Notes: generated from the sequence alone by a model not told the origin. A DNA stretch of 64,000 nucleotides from Flammeovirga sp. EKP202 (GCF_014534745.1 NZ_JACVVP010000030.1:27176-91175), one strand, 5' to 3'. Positions 17,515-27,711 are shown, counted from the stretch's first letter. Program-made: numbers and translations.

Positions 17515-17929
17515 ACTTTTTTATTTCTGCGATTGAATTGCGAAGTTACAACCACTTTGTTACATTTTTATACATTTGCTCGGTTTTTAGTTCAAAAGAT
17601 GCACAAACAAATGTCAACTCTAAATTGTTTATGTTTCAAAGCTATGCTTTAAACAAAAAAAGACAATAAAAAGTTATTTCTGTACAGCTTAAAATTTTCA
17701 TTCTTAAAATTCCTTAAATTTATTTTGAAAAAATGAACCTTTTTGAAATTTTTAGATCATTATTTTTAGTGATTTTCTGAGAATTACGTGGTATTATTCC
17801 AATTTAATGTGAATACATTTTGCTTTTCTAGATGATATTTTGAAATTAAGGATCAAATAGTTTCCCACCGAAACAAGAAAACTTTCTAAAGAAATATATA
17901 GATGACTTTGAATTAGCCCCTTTTGAACT
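17515..17929. other. Divergent promoter region between pcrA and yqgE
   Basis: About 415 bases of AT-rich DNA without a credible gene. It must hold promoters for both directions. I found no exact TAnnTTTG box with a fitting TTG in either direction, and no riboswitch or repeat. Confidence 0.45.
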
Positions 17930-18502
17930 ATGGATTTTACTATCAACTTTGGACAGCGTCCTATCGAAAACGGAGATTTACTGCTCTCAGAACCTTATAT
18001 GAAGGATCGTAACTTCGAACGTGCTGTAATTTTAATCTGCGAACATGATGAACAAAAAGGATCATTTGGTTTGATCCTTAACAAACCTTCTATGGTGACT
18101 ATTGAAGAAGTGGAGTCTCGTCTAGCTATTGATAGTCCAATTTATGTGGGAGGACCAGTAGAACAAGATACATTGCACTATATTCATAAATTTAAAGAGA
18201 TCACCAATGCGATTCCTCTCAAAGACGGTATTTATTGGGGTGGAGATTATGAGGAAATACAAGCACTCAATACAAAAGGGATCTTGAATGAAAGCAATTG
18301 TAGGTTTTTTATGGGTTATGCTGGTTGGGAAAACCAACAGCTTCGTGGAGAATTAAAAGAAGATTCTTGGGTGGTTTCCAATGCAAGATTAAATCATATA
18401 TTGGATGAACCCGTAGATGACATATGGAAAAATACACTCAGTGAAATGGGTGGAAAGTACAAAGTATTTGCGAATGCAGCCAAGAATATTCGCATGAATT
18501 AG
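17930..18502 (+). CDS. YqgE/AlgH-family protein
   Basis: A 190-residue member of the UPF0301 (YqgE/AlgH) family. Typical parts are the N-terminal GDLLLSEPYMKDRNFERAVI, then HDEQKGSFGLILNKP, the segment YVGGPVEQDTLHYIH and the C-terminal FMGYAGWENQQLRGEL. AlgH of Pseudomonas affects alginate regulation, but the biochemical role of the family is not settled. It is a soluble protein. The gene is followed by its own terminator and does not appear linked to the peptidase gene downstream. Confidence 0.92.
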   Translation: MDFTINFGQRPIENGDLLLSEPYMKDRNFERAVILICEHDEQKGSFGLILNKPSMVTIEEVESRLAIDSPIYVGGPVEQDTLHYIHKFKEITNAIPLKDGIYWGGDYEEIQALNTKGILNESNCRFFMGYAGWENQQLRGELKEDSWVVSNARLNHILDEPVDDIWKNTLSEMGGKYKVFANAAKNIRMN

Positions 18503-18534
18503 TAGACTTTTAAAATAGATCATACGATATTGTA

Positions 18535-18572
18535 TAGCCTTTAGTGAATTCAACGCTAAAGGCTATCTTTTT
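18535..18572 (+). terminator. Terminator after yqgE
   Basis: TAGCCTTTAG (18535-18544) pairs with CTAAAGGCTA (18556-18565), followed by TCTTTTT. Confidence 0.85.
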
Positions 18573-18593
18573 GAACAATAAAATAATACTTTA

Positions 18594-20633
18594 ATGAGCA
18601 ATCCTCTATTAGAAAATTTTACAGGCCCATTTGGAACAGCACCATTTTCAGCAATCAAAGAAGAACACTTTATTCCCGCTTTTGATGCCGCTATTGCAGA
18701 AGCGAAAGAAAATATAACAGCATTAGAAAATAATACCGAAGCTCCTACTTTTGAAAACAGCGTTGTCGCATTAGAACACTGTTCAGATACACTAGGGAAG
18801 ATTAGTAGTATATTTTTTAATCTGAATTCAGCAGAGACAAATGATGAGATTCAGAAAATTGCTCAGGAAGTATCTCCAAAATTAAGTTCTCTTAGTAATG
18901 ATATTCTTTTGAACGAGAAATTATTTGAAAGAGTAAAAGCCGTTTATGAGCAAAAGGAAACTTTAGATTTAGATGTTGAAGATGCTCGCCTTTTAGAAAA
19001 AACATACAAAGATTTTTCTTTAAATGGAGCAGAGCTTAATGCAGAAAATAAAGAGAAGTTAAGAGAGGTAGACCTAAAGTTATCAAAGTTATCATTGACA
19101 TTTGGAGAGCACGTTTTGGCGGCTACAAATGCGTATGAATTAGTGATTGATAAGGAAGAGGATTTAGCAGGATTACCTGAAGCAGTGGTAGAAGGTGCTG
19201 CAATGACAGCGAAGGAAGCGGGTAAAGAAGGAAAGTGGCAATTTACTCTTCAGTACCCAAGTTATATTCCTTTCATGACTTATGCTGAGAGTAGAGAATT
19301 AAGAAAAGAATTATTCACTGCTTTTGGAACAAGATGTTTTGATGGTGGTGACAATGATAATCAAGAAATCGTTAAAGAAATCGTTCACTACAGAAATGAA
19401 AAGGCAAAGCTTTTAGGTTTTGATAACTATGCAGATTATGTATTAGAGAAAAGAATGGCCCCTTCACCGAAGGCTGTTGTTGACTTTTTAACCGATTTAG
19501 AACAAAAAGCGCACCCTGCGGCAAACAAAGAGGTAGAGGATGTAGTTAACTATGCAAAGCTGAATGGTGCAGAGGAAGTACAACGTTGGGATTGGGGATT
19601 CTGGTCTGAAAAATTGAAGAAGGAAAGATATGCCATTGATGATGAAGCATTGAAACCTTATTTCAAATTAGAGAATGTTTTAAATGGAGTTTTTGAAGTG
19701 TCTTCAAAACTTTATGATTTACATTTCGAAGCCAGAACAGACATCGATAAGTATCATGAAGACGTCATGACGTATGAAGTAAAAGACGGTAATGGAAGAC
19801 ATATTGCTGTATTCTATGCTGACTTTTTCCCAAGAGCGGGTAAAAGAGGTGGTGCATGGATGACATCTTTCAGAGGACAGTCAATTTATAATGGAGAGGA
19901 GAAAAGACCTCACGTTTCTATTGTTTGTAATTTTACAAAACCTACAGAAACAAAACCATCATTATTGACTTTCAATGAAGTCACTACTTTATTCCATGAA
20001 TTTGGACATGCTTTACATGGTATGTTGGCAGAAGGAAAGTACGAAAGCTTGACAGGTACGTCAGTGTATTGGGATTTTGTAGAGTTGCCATCTCAAGTTT
20101 TAGAAAACTGGTGTTATGAAAAAGAGGCATTAGACCTTTTTGCAAGTCACTATGAAACGGGAGAGAAAATTCCACAAGAGATGATCGATAAAATCAAGGC
20201 ATCATCAACTTTCTTAGAAGGTTATCAAACCCTAAGACAAGTAAGTTTTGGTTTGCTAGACATGTCCTATCACCAATTGCATGATGGAAAAGTGGCAGAT
20301 GTAAGTCAGTTTGAAGAAAAAGCAATGGAACCAACCTCTATTGATACCTTACCGAAAGTGGAAGGGGTGAACATGAGTGTAGCTTTCTCTCATATTTTCC
20401 AAGGCGGATACGCAGCTGGCTACTATTCTTACAAGTGGGCAGAAGTGTTGGATGCAGATGCTTTTGAATTATTCAAAGAAAAAGGAATCTTTGATAAGAA
20501 GACTGCAAGTAGTTTCAAAGAAAATATTCTTTCCCGAGGCGGTATTGAAGATCCAATGGAACTTTATAAACGTTTTAGAGGAGAGGAACCAAAGGTTGAC
20601 GCCCTTCTTAGAAGAGCTGGGTTGTTGAACTAA
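18594..20633 (+). CDS. dcp: M3-family metallopeptidase, Dcp/oligopeptidase-like
   Basis: A zinc peptidase of 679 residues, close in length and layout to peptidyl-dipeptidase Dcp. The zinc site is HEFGHALHG (HExxH) near residue 470, with the third ligand expected in the following WDFVELPSQ segment. The C-terminal part with HIFQGGYAAGYYSYKWAE and ILSRGGIEDP is typical of Dcp and OpdA. There is no signal peptide, so it acts on peptides in the cytoplasm, in peptide turnover. The start ATG lies 21 bases after a terminator. Dcp versus oligopeptidase A specificity cannot be told from sequence. Confidence 0.92.
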   Translation: MSNPLLENFTGPFGTAPFSAIKEEHFIPAFDAAIAEAKENITALENNTEAPTFENSVVALEHCSDTLGKISSIFFNLNSAETNDEIQKIAQEVSPKLSSLSNDILLNEKLFERVKAVYEQKETLDLDVEDARLLEKTYKDFSLNGAELNAENKEKLREVDLKLSKLSLTFGEHVLAATNAYELVIDKEEDLAGLPEAVVEGAAMTAKEAGKEGKWQFTLQYPSYIPFMTYAESRELRKELFTAFGTRCFDGGDNDNQEIVKEIVHYRNEKAKLLGFDNYADYVLEKRMAPSPKAVVDFLTDLEQKAHPAANKEVEDVVNYAKLNGAEEVQRWDWGFWSEKLKKERYAIDDEALKPYFKLENVLNGVFEVSSKLYDLHFEARTDIDKYHEDVMTYEVKDGNGRHIAVFYADFFPRAGKRGGAWMTSFRGQSIYNGEEKRPHVSIVCNFTKPTETKPSLLTFNEVTTLFHEFGHALHGMLAEGKYESLTGTSVYWDFVELPSQVLENWCYEKEALDLFASHYETGEKIPQEMIDKIKASSTFLEGYQTLRQVSFGLLDMSYHQLHDGKVADVSQFEEKAMEPTSIDTLPKVEGVNMSVAFSHIFQGGYAAGYYSYKWAEVLDADAFELFKEKGIFDKKTASSFKENILSRGGIEDPMELYKRFRGEEPKVDALLRRAGLLN

Positions 20634-20652
20634 TAAAAAAGTAGTACCTTTG
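20625..20652 (+). promoter_or_regulatory. Bacteroidota-type promoter before the IscA-like gene
   Basis: TTG at 20625-20627 followed after 17 bases by TACCTTTG at 20645-20652, the same spacing and box as at 3463-3491. It overlaps the end of the peptidase gene and would start transcription about 55 bases before the IscA-like start codon. Confidence 0.55.
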
Positions 20653-20711
20653 TTTTATTCACAAAAATTGTTTGAACAAATAAAAGGTTATCCTTTCTTA
20701 ATTATATAGTT

Positions 20712-21038
20712 ATGATAGATGTAACAGATGCAGCAGCAAAGCGCATTATTGAACTAAGAGAACAAGAAGGTCGAGATGATGATCAAAATGTTCGTGTTTC
20801 TGTAAAAGGAGGAGGATGTTCGGGTTTAATGTACGACTTAACCTTCGATGCGGAAGTAAAAGATACAGATGATATCTTTGAAGATAAAGGAGTGAAAATC
20901 TATGTAGATAAGAAAAGCTTGTTATACTTAGCAGGTACTACACTTGATTTTTCTGATGGGTTAAATGGTAGAGGCTTTCAATTTGTAAACCCTAATGCAA
21001 GTAGAACTTGTGGATGTGGAGAAAGTTTTTCTATTTAA
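20712..21038 (+). CDS. A-type iron-sulfur carrier, IscA/ErpA/HesB family
   Basis: A 108-residue HesB/IscA protein. The three conserved cysteines that hold the cluster are C36 (in GGGCSG) and C100/C102 (CGC) near the C-terminus. It carries Fe-S clusters from the assembly machinery to target enzymes. No other isc or suf gene is nearby, so the gene is dispersed. It has its own promoter upstream and a strong terminator downstream. IscA and ErpA cannot be told apart from this sequence alone, so no symbol is given. Confidence 0.93.
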   Translation: MIDVTDAAAKRIIELREQEGRDDDQNVRVSVKGGGCSGLMYDLTFDAEVKDTDDIFEDKGVKIYVDKKSLLYLAGTTLDFSDGLNGRGFQFVNPNASRTCGCGESFSI

Positions 21039-21055
21039 TAATAATCATTTAAAAC

Positions 21056-21093
21056 AAAAATAGCCATAGGATGCGTTCTATGGCTATTTTTTT
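21056..21093 (+). terminator. Terminator after the IscA-like gene
   Basis: AAAAATAGCCATAG pairs with CTATGGCTATTTTT around an eight-base loop, continuing into a run of T. Almost perfectly symmetric. Confidence 0.9.
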
Positions 21094-21252
21094 GTTTAAA
21101 AGGTTCCTTATCATTTAAATAAATTGAAATTATTTATACATTTACTCATTGAAGTAATTTAAACTACCTCAAAAAAATACGTGTTTCGTTCTAATTTATA
21201 CCAAGTAAAAAGGCAAGTTGTCGCCTAACTAACAGTATTCCGAAATTTATTT

Positions 21253-23133
21253 ATGAATTATTATTTACTTATCTTTTTATCCATTTTTCTTACTACCAAT
21301 TCAATAGGTCAAAATCTAACGCCAGTAGAGATACCTTTTTATGAGGATGTAGTATATGTTCCATCTTCTAAAATACTACTTTTAGAAGATCCTGAGAATA
21401 ATATTGAGATCTCTGATATCTTGACAGACCCCAATCATTTCTTTCAAACTCCCCAGAAGGATATGCTTCTATTTTCAAAAGGAGTGAAGAGTTATTGGGT
21501 AAAAGTGCAGATTCAAGGTAAACCTTTAGGGATGGATCAATGGTTTTTTGAAGTGCCCGATAGTCATGTGGGGAGTGTAAAAGCATATGTTCAAGTTGGT
21601 AAAAAGCCCGTGATTTATGCAGAAACAGGAGGGTACGACCATGATTTTGATAAACGAAAATTCAAGCATAAAAATATAATTTTTCCAATTACAGGGCTAG
21701 AATCTGGAGAAGACGAGGTCATCACAGTTTATTTGAAGTATAACAGTGAATTCAATAATGTACTTTTCTATAAGATGAGTAGAGCACATCACTTGTTCAC
21801 TTATTCTATTACAGAATACATGCTTCTAGGGACAAATTATGGTATTTTAATCTGTCTTATTTTAGCGACCGTTCTTTTGTTATTGACACTAAGAGATAAA
21901 GATATTTTACTGTTGACGGGTTTTTTAATAGCAAGTATTTGTGTTGATCTATCAGAAGATAATTTAGCAGCCCAATATCTTTTTGCCAATCAACCTTATT
22001 GGAATTATATTCTGATGCGTTATTCATCTACATTAAGTATGTTGTCGATTGTGGCTTTGAGTGTTAGTGTTTTGAAAATTCGAAAAAAATCATTCAAAAC
22101 CTATGTGACAATTTGGGGAATCACACTTTTGAATACACTTTACTTTATTGTTTTCAAATCGTTTAATGATAGTTTATGGCAGCTACCTACTTTTTTAGTG
22201 CCTTTTATCATTATCCTCTTCTACATGCTTTTGGATATAAAAAGATCAGAGGTAAAGGTGACCTACTTCTTTTTAGGTTATTTAGTCATCATGATAGGCC
22301 TTTCATTACAGGTTTTAAGGGCTTATGAAATTTTTATCTCGCACGCTATTGTAGTAGTGTATTCTTACAACGTGGGGTTACTATTAACCGGCCTATTTAT
22401 GACGCTAGGACAGTTCCAACGCTTCAAAATTTTAAAGGAAGAAAAGGAACAGGCACAAGGTCAATTGATCAAGGATTTACAGGTAAGAGAAAAAATCATT
22501 GAGGAAAAAGTGGAGGAAAGAACAGAAGAGATTGCAAAGCAAAAGGAAATTATTGCTCTTAAAAATGATGAACTGCAGTGGGTAAATGATCAATTGAATG
22601 AGCATAGAAAGCAAATTCAAGAGATGAACGCTCAACTTAAAGTAGAAAATGAACAATTGCATGAGGATGTGGAACAGTTAGAATCTGCAAGAGTTTTGAT
22701 GCAGGAAGTTACTTTTGATGAATTTGAAAAGATGTTTCCTTCTGATGAAAGCTGCTATACCTATTTGGAAGAGATCAAATGGAAAAATGGCTTCCAATGT
22801 AAAAAATGCGGCAACGATACCTATGCAAAAGGAGCAGGGGTGAACAGTAGAAGATGTAAAAAGTGTAACTATAATGAGTCAGTAACAGCCGGTACGCTTT
22901 TCCATAGATTACATTTTCCTATCCAAAAAGCCTTTTATATGGTGTTTATCGTGTTTGCTAAGGATGGTGATATTTCATCAACGAAGTTATCTGAGATTTT
23001 AGAGATGAGACAAAATACCTGTTGGAAGTTCTCGAAAAAGATCAAAGAAACAATGCAAGAAAAAGCAGAACAGTTAGGCTCCAAAGAGAAATTAAAACAT
23101 AAAGGCTGGGAGGAATTGATTTTGAAAGATTAA
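21253..23133 (+). CDS. 7TM-DISM membrane sensor fused to IS1595-type zinc ribbon and HTH
   Basis: A 626-residue protein with unusual parts. Signal peptide 1-19; a periplasmic beta-rich 7TMR-DISMED2-like domain (about 25-175); seven membrane segments (about 190-385); a coiled coil (392-482). The C-terminus is not a kinase or GGDEF domain. Instead, residues 505-540 are a zinc ribbon (C516, C519, C535, C538) and about 553-600 a helix-turn-helix, together matching the N-terminal DNA-binding part of ISXO2/IS1595 transposases. The DDE catalytic domain is absent. It probably binds DNA while held in the membrane, or the C-terminus is now a protein-binding module. It stands alone, with terminators on both sides. 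Confidence 0.85.
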   Translation: MNYYLLIFLSIFLTTNSIGQNLTPVEIPFYEDVVYVPSSKILLLEDPENNIEISDILTDPNHFFQTPQKDMLLFSKGVKSYWVKVQIQGKPLGMDQWFFEVPDSHVGSVKAYVQVGKKPVIYAETGGYDHDFDKRKFKHKNIIFPITGLESGEDEVITVYLKYNSEFNNVLFYKMSRAHHLFTYSITEYMLLGTNYGILICLILATVLLLLTLRDKDILLLTGFLIASICVDLSEDNLAAQYLFANQPYWNYILMRYSSTLSMLSIVALSVSVLKIRKKSFKTYVTIWGITLLNTLYFIVFKSFNDSLWQLPTFLVPFIIILFYMLLDIKRSEVKVTYFFLGYLVIMIGLSLQVLRAYEIFISHAIVVVYSYNVGLLLTGLFMTLGQFQRFKILKEEKEQAQGQLIKDLQVREKIIEEKVEERTEEIAKQKEIIALKNDELQWVNDQLNEHRKQIQEMNAQLKVENEQLHEDVEQLESARVLMQEVTFDEFEKMFPSDESCYTYLEEIKWKNGFQCKKCGNDTYAKGAGVNSRRCKKCNYNESVTAGTLFHRLHFPIQKAFYMVFIVFAKDGDISSTKLSEILEMRQNTCWKFSKKIKETMQEKAEQLGSKEKLKHKGWEELILKD

Positions 23134-23150
23134 TTAAAAAAGACAATAAA

Positions 23151-23200
23151 ATAAAGAGGTGATTTATATTGAATACAATACAAATCACCTCTTTATCTTT
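23151..23200. terminator. Bidirectional terminator
   Basis: ATAAAGAGGTGATTT at 23151-23165 pairs with its complement ending at 23196, with a loop of about 16 bases. It has T runs on both strands and lies between the converging sensor and patatin genes. Confidence 0.85.
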
Positions 23201-23261
23201 ATGGAAATCAAATACTTTACTATCATCAAATTTTCATATAAAAGTGGATTAAATTAAAGTC

Positions 23262-25670
23262 TTATTCTTCCATCATTCTCTTATTATAGATTAATATACC
23301 AAGGTTGATTAATACCATAAAATTGTGATCTTCCACATTATAATGGTTGACAGATAAGCTAAAAGGTCCAATTGGACTATTGTATACTAATGATGCTGCC
23401 AATGCGTAATCCATATCACTGAAGTCCCAGAAGCTTTTTTCTTGTACTACTGGGAATAATGGAGTATCTCCTTTTACATATTTCACGGTAGAGTGGAATG
23501 CGTGACCTTCTAATTGAACATTAAAGCTTTCGGACCATAGAGGTCGTATAATCTTTAGACCTCCGGCAAGAAATCGAGGAGACCTAAAGGCTTCAAAGAA
23601 GTGAGATTTAGAATCTAATAGAGGGTAATAAGCCATGGAGTTGGCTAATGAGGCTGATATTGTCACCGATTCTGTGTAATTGGAATAAGCAGCATGTCCT
23701 TTCACACCTAACGTGAAAATTTTCATAGGGAAATATTGCTCGTATTCAGCTTGAAGAGTATACCAGTCTCTATTCCAACTTTGATTAACGGCTGAATTCA
23801 ACATCAAATTGAACCTGTTATAAGTGAGTATATTTTTGGCTGAAATCTTAAAATAGCGCCCTTTTGTTGGAAACTTTTGGGCATTTAAGGTATTGGACTC
23901 CCATTTCAATCCAAAAATCCATCCGTCCAATTTCTCATTACCAATCAAATCAACAGGGACGCCTTGATTTGTAGCAGAATCCGCTAACACCACTATTTGA
24001 TCGTATTTATCTTCATTAAAGGTATAACCACCAAAAGCAGTAAGCTTACTTTTGCGTCCTGTTGCAAAACAGGCATTCAATCCTGCATAGTTATCTTTTC
24101 TTAGAAGATTGAGTTTGTCTCTTTGTTCAAAGATTAATTCTTGAGCATTGGCGTAATTCCATCTGTTCAGAATAAATTCACCACTTACCGAAAAAGGAAT
24201 TTCTTTGGCGAACATGGATTCGATTTCAGCGCTGAATGAACTGTAAAACGCACCTGCGAATGCATTCAGTTTAACGGTATTCAGTGATTGGGTGAAAATA
24301 CTGAACTGACCACTGATGTAAGCTTGGCCAATATTTCTTGAAGCAATATTTCCACCAACACCAACTCTTAATTTCTTATTTGGGGTAACATCAATGTGTA
24401 ATCTAGGATCAAGATCCAATGAATCATAATAGAAGTAAGCGTCAATATCACTGAAATAATTATTTGAAATAAGCATATTGTAACCGCTCAAAAGTTCATC
24501 AACAGAAGTACTTTTTCGTCTATTGGGCTTCACAATATTTCTTACAAACAACCTTTGATTAAACGATAAATCATTATTAAGCTCTACAAAGTTGATTTCT
24601 TTAATACCAGGAGTGAAAAGATTGTCGAAGCTGCTTTTTCTAGGGATTGCTCTTGGTTGGTCTTCCCCGTACATTTCACTGATTTGATCAATTTTTGAAG
24701 AAGCGAAATTATAACCGATGCTTAACAATGTATCTACTGGAGTAAAATCTGCCGCAGAGTAATCATCAACCGGAACACCCAAATAGACATCTTTCGTGAG
24801 GTCTATGTCCTCTTCCGGGTAGGTGTTGTTCATTACGATATACTTTAAGACATTACCTTTTACCAATTCCTCGTCGTTCTCATAAGGATATTCTTCCAGC
24901 ATATCATTGGCTCCTAAATTGACGACAATAACCATATCAGGATTAAAGTCGCTTTTCATGACATCTACAGGGAGGTTATTATAAACACCACCGTCATACA
25001 AGTATTTATCATTAATTTTAATCGGTTTGAAAACCAATGGAACTGCCATGGAAGCACGAATAGCTCTTTCGAGTTGACCTTCCTTGATTGTGACTGCTTT
25101 TCTTTCGAAAATATCACTTCCTATACACCTGAACGGAATGCTGAGGCTATCGAAGTTATAATTCGCATCATGAGAAGCTTTATATAAACGAGCAGAAAGG
25201 GCAAAGTTTAAAGTTGCATCTTTAATAATAGTAGGATCCCATACTACTGAATAGTTAGAATCGAGTTGAATATTAAAATTAATCCATTCGGCACCTTCTT
25301 GTTGGCGTCCAAAATAGAACTCGTCATCGGGATCGATCTGACCTGAAACCCAAGCTTGAAAATCGGGATCTCGCATGAAAGCCTCAATTTCACTGCTAGT
25401 GTATCCTGCAGCATAGAAACCACCTACAATAGCACCCATCGATGTACCTGTGATATAATCTATAGGAATTCCGTTTTCCTCCAAAACCTTTATTACACCA
25501 ACATGTGCAATACCTTTGGCACCACCACCACTTAAAACAAGTCCAACGGATTTTCGATTTTTATCCTTTTTAGGAAATGCACTCTCATCAGTTACTGATT
25601 GACAATAGCTTTTAGAGGTGAAGAGAGAAAAAAAGAAAATACAGAATAAAAGATGCTTATTGAGTTTCAT
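23262..25670 (-). CDS. Patatin-like phospholipase with outer-membrane barrel (PlpD-like)
   Basis: An exported 802-residue protein (signal peptide 1-23). The patatin domain at about 42-320 has the oxyanion motif GGGAKG (48-53), nucleophile S77 in GTSMG and D226 in DGG, so the Ser-Asp dyad is intact. A POTRA-like domain (about 355-435) and a BamA/TamA-like beta-barrel (about 440-802) follow. This order is that of type Vd secretion proteins such as PlpD, where the phospholipase is carried to the cell surface by its own barrel. The gene is alone, between two terminators. Whether the lipase is released is unknown. Confidence 0.92.
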   Translation of the reverse strand: MKLNKHLLFCIFFFSLFTSKSYCQSVTDESAFPKKDKNRKSVGLVLSGGGAKGIAHVGVIKVLEENGIPIDYITGTSMGAIVGGFYAAGYTSSEIEAFMRDPDFQAWVSGQIDPDDEFYFGRQQEGAEWINFNIQLDSNYSVVWDPTIIKDATLNFALSARLYKASHDANYNFDSLSIPFRCIGSDIFERKAVTIKEGQLERAIRASMAVPLVFKPIKINDKYLYDGGVYNNLPVDVMKSDFNPDMVIVVNLGANDMLEEYPYENDEELVKGNVLKYIVMNNTYPEEDIDLTKDVYLGVPVDDYSAADFTPVDTLLSIGYNFASSKIDQISEMYGEDQPRAIPRKSSFDNLFTPGIKEINFVELNNDLSFNQRLFVRNIVKPNRRKSTSVDELLSGYNMLISNNYFSDIDAYFYYDSLDLDPRLHIDVTPNKKLRVGVGGNIASRNIGQAYISGQFSIFTQSLNTVKLNAFAGAFYSSFSAEIESMFAKEIPFSVSGEFILNRWNYANAQELIFEQRDKLNLLRKDNYAGLNACFATGRKSKLTAFGGYTFNEDKYDQIVVLADSATNQGVPVDLIGNEKLDGWIFGLKWESNTLNAQKFPTKGRYFKISAKNILTYNRFNLMLNSAVNQSWNRDWYTLQAEYEQYFPMKIFTLGVKGHAAYSNYTESVTISASLANSMAYYPLLDSKSHFFEAFRSPRFLAGGLKIIRPLWSESFNVQLEGHAFHSTVKYVKGDTPLFPVVQEKSFWDFSDMDYALAASLVYNSPIGPFSLSVNHYNVEDHNFMVLINLGILIYNKRMMEE

Positions 25671-25676
25671 ACAGTT

Positions 25677-25715
25677 AAAAAAAAGTCCTTGTTAGTGAAG
25701 CTACCAACAAGGACT
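25677..25715 (-). terminator. Terminator after metK
   Basis: AGTCCTTGTT (25684-25693) pairs with AACAAGGACT (25706-25715); on the minus strand it ends in eight T. Confidence 0.9.
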
Positions 25716-25756
25716 CAGAAAAAAAACTTTTTCTATAAAAATACTTGAAATCTTAA

Positions 25757-27040
25757 TTATAGATTAAAAGCAGACTTGATTTGATCTACGTAATCTAATT
25801 TCTCCCAAGTAAAGAATTCAACTTCTTTTTGTTCTGTAATAACAGTACTGATCTTCTTGTCACCTTCTTCTACTACTTCAGTACGGTTTACTTCAACAGT
25901 ATCAGTGTAAGGAGCTTGTCCCATATGTCCATAAGCGGCAGTAGGAGTGAAGATAGGGTTTGTTAATCCTAAACGCTCTACAATTGCACTTGGACGCATA
26001 TCGAAAATACCATCTACTACTTTAGAAATTTCAGCGTCTGTAAGGTCAACGTTTGAAGTTCCGTAAGTTGTTACGTTCAATGATACTGGAGTAGAAACAC
26101 CAATTGCATAAGCTACTTGAACTAATACTTCGTCAGCAACACCTGCAGCAACTAAGTTCTTTGCGATGTGTCTTGAAGCATAAGCAGCAGAACGGTCTAC
26201 TTTTGATGGGTCTTTACCTGAGAATGCACCACCACCGTGAGCACCTTTACCACCATAAGTATCTACGATGATTTTACGACCAGTCAAGCCAGCGTCACCG
26301 TGAGGACCACCAATAACGAATTTACCTGTTGGGTTGATGTGGAAAATTGTTTCATCATCAATCAATTCAGCAGGAATAACAGCACTGATTACATGCTCTT
26401 TTACGTCTCTAGCGATTTGAGCTAAAGCCTCGTCATCTGAAATACCTGGGAACTCATCGTGTTGAGTAGAAACTACGATAGTATGTACTCTTTTGGGAGT
26501 ATTGTCCTCATTGTATTCAATTGTTACTTGTGCCTTTGCATCAGGACGTAAGTAACCGATAAGGTCTGTGTGATTCTTACGGATTTCAGCCAAACGCTTC
26601 ACTAAAGCATGAGAGAAAGCCAAAGCCATTGGCATAAACTCTTTTGTTTCCTTAGTAGCATAACCGAACATCATACCTTGGTCACCAGCACCTTGTTCTT
26701 TATCAACACCCTCTCCAATATTTACACCTTGAGCAATATCAGGAGATTGACTATGAAGAGCTACTTGTACACCACATGAGTGAGCAGCGAAAGAATAGTC
26801 TTCTTTATCATAACCAATTTTTTCAATTGTTTCTCTTACAACGTCAGGAATTTCAACATACGCTTTCGTTGTCACTTCACCTGCAATTACTGCTAAGCCA
26901 GTCGTCACCATAGTCTCACATGCAACACGAGACGTAGGATCTTGTTTTAACATAGCGTCAAGGATTGAATCAGAGATCTGATCAGCAATTTTATCTGGAT
27001 GTCCTTCAGAAACGGACTCGGATGTGAATAAATATGTCAT
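25757..27040 (-). CDS. metK: S-adenosylmethionine synthetase
   Basis: Methionine adenosyltransferase makes SAM from methionine and ATP. The protein is 427 residues, with the family's [12 protein letters not shown] near the N-terminus, the loop [12 protein letters not shown], the glycine-rich GGAFSGKD segment and [10 protein letters not shown]. It is slightly longer than E. coli MetK, with an extra charged part near residues 385-410. Its ATG overlaps the stop of the upstream lipoprotein gene by one base (TAATG), so both are translated from one mRNA that starts with a SAM-I riboswitch. SAM thus represses its own synthesis. Confidence 0.98.
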   Translation of the reverse strand: MTYLFTSESVSEGHPDKIADQISDSILDAMLKQDPTSRVACETMVTTGLAVIAGEVTTKAYVEIPDVVRETIEKIGYDKEDYSFAAHSCGVQVALHSQSPDIAQGVNIGEGVDKEQGAGDQGMMFGYATKETKEFMPMALAFSHALVKRLAEIRKNHTDLIGYLRPDAKAQVTIEYNEDNTPKRVHTIVVSTQHDEFPGISDDEALAQIARDVKEHVISAVIPAELIDDETIFHINPTGKFVIGGPHGDAGLTGRKIIVDTYGGKGAHGGGAFSGKDPSKVDRSAAYASRHIAKNLVAAGVADEVLVQVAYAIGVSTPVSLNVTTYGTSNVDLTDAEISKVVDGIFDMRPSAIVERLGLTNPIFTPTAAYGHMGQAPYTDTVEVNRTEVVEEGDKKISTVITEQKEVEFFTWEKLDYVDQIKSAFNL

Positions 27041-27711
27041 TATTTTCGTTTTTTTTCTTTTTTAAATTTAATATTCCATTGGGTGATGTATTTATAATGT
27101 TCATCATCCGGAATAGTGCCTTTAAACAGTACTCCCGTGGAGCCTATTTGATCTATATCATAAGACTTTAACGTCTTTATGTCTCTATTTAATTGCCAAT
27201 TATAAACATAATGAGCAGTGTCTACGGCCTCCAACATAGCGTCTTTGGCTTCAGTAGAAGCAGGGAGATTTTTTGTAATGATTTTTCTCCAATCGATATT
27301 TTGCTTCCATTCCGCTTTTGATCTTTTGATGATCAGGTACTCAACTTCTTCCTTCCCGTCAATTTTAGAAAGTGCAACATTGAGAGCGTTGATGTCTACA
27401 AAATTGAATTGAATACCCATTTTCCAAACAGTAGAATCTAATATCTCTTTGCAGTTATAGATTCCCGGAATAGTATTCAAGTCATTACTAATTAAAGATA
27501 AAGGCTTTTTGAATTTATTTGCTTGAAAGATAGTTTCTCCTTCAGGAGTTGTATAGGCAGAAATTATATCCAATAATTCTTTACTTTTTGAAAAGTCGAA
27601 AACAAAGGTGTAATCTCCTTTTCCGTCTTTCATGACTTGTAACTGTTCATGTAACTCAAAGCAGCTAGTCAAGAAACATAAAGAACTAAGTATTAATAAT
27701 CTGATCCTCAA
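27040..27711 (-). CDS. Lipoprotein of unknown function in the metK operon
   Basis: A 223-residue lipoprotein with lipobox LTSC (C17). The mature part has no family I know; it opens with [16 protein letters not shown], alternating strands typical of an outer-membrane-attached periplasmic protein. It is the first gene after a SAM-I riboswitch, and its stop codon overlaps the metK start (TAATG). This places it under SAM control, which suggests a role near methionine metabolism or that it is only carried along. Nothing in the sequence shows binding of methionine. Confidence 0.8.
   Translation of the reverse strand: MRIRLLILSSLCFLTSCFELHEQLQVMKDGKGDYTFVFDFSKSKELLDIISAYTTPEGETIFQANKFKKPLSLISNDLNTIPGIYNCKEILDSTVWKMGIQFNFVDINALNVALSKIDGKEEVEYLIIKRSKAEWKQNIDWRKIITKNLPASTEAKDAMLEAVDTAHYVYNWQLNRDIKTLKSYDIDQIGSTGVLFKGTIPDDEHYKYITQWNIKFKKEKKRK

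Noticed and set aside
21253..23133. Possible complete IS1595 insertion sequence
   Set aside because: Only the zinc ribbon and HTH are present; there is no DDE domain, no terminal inverted repeats and the frame is continuous with the sensor.
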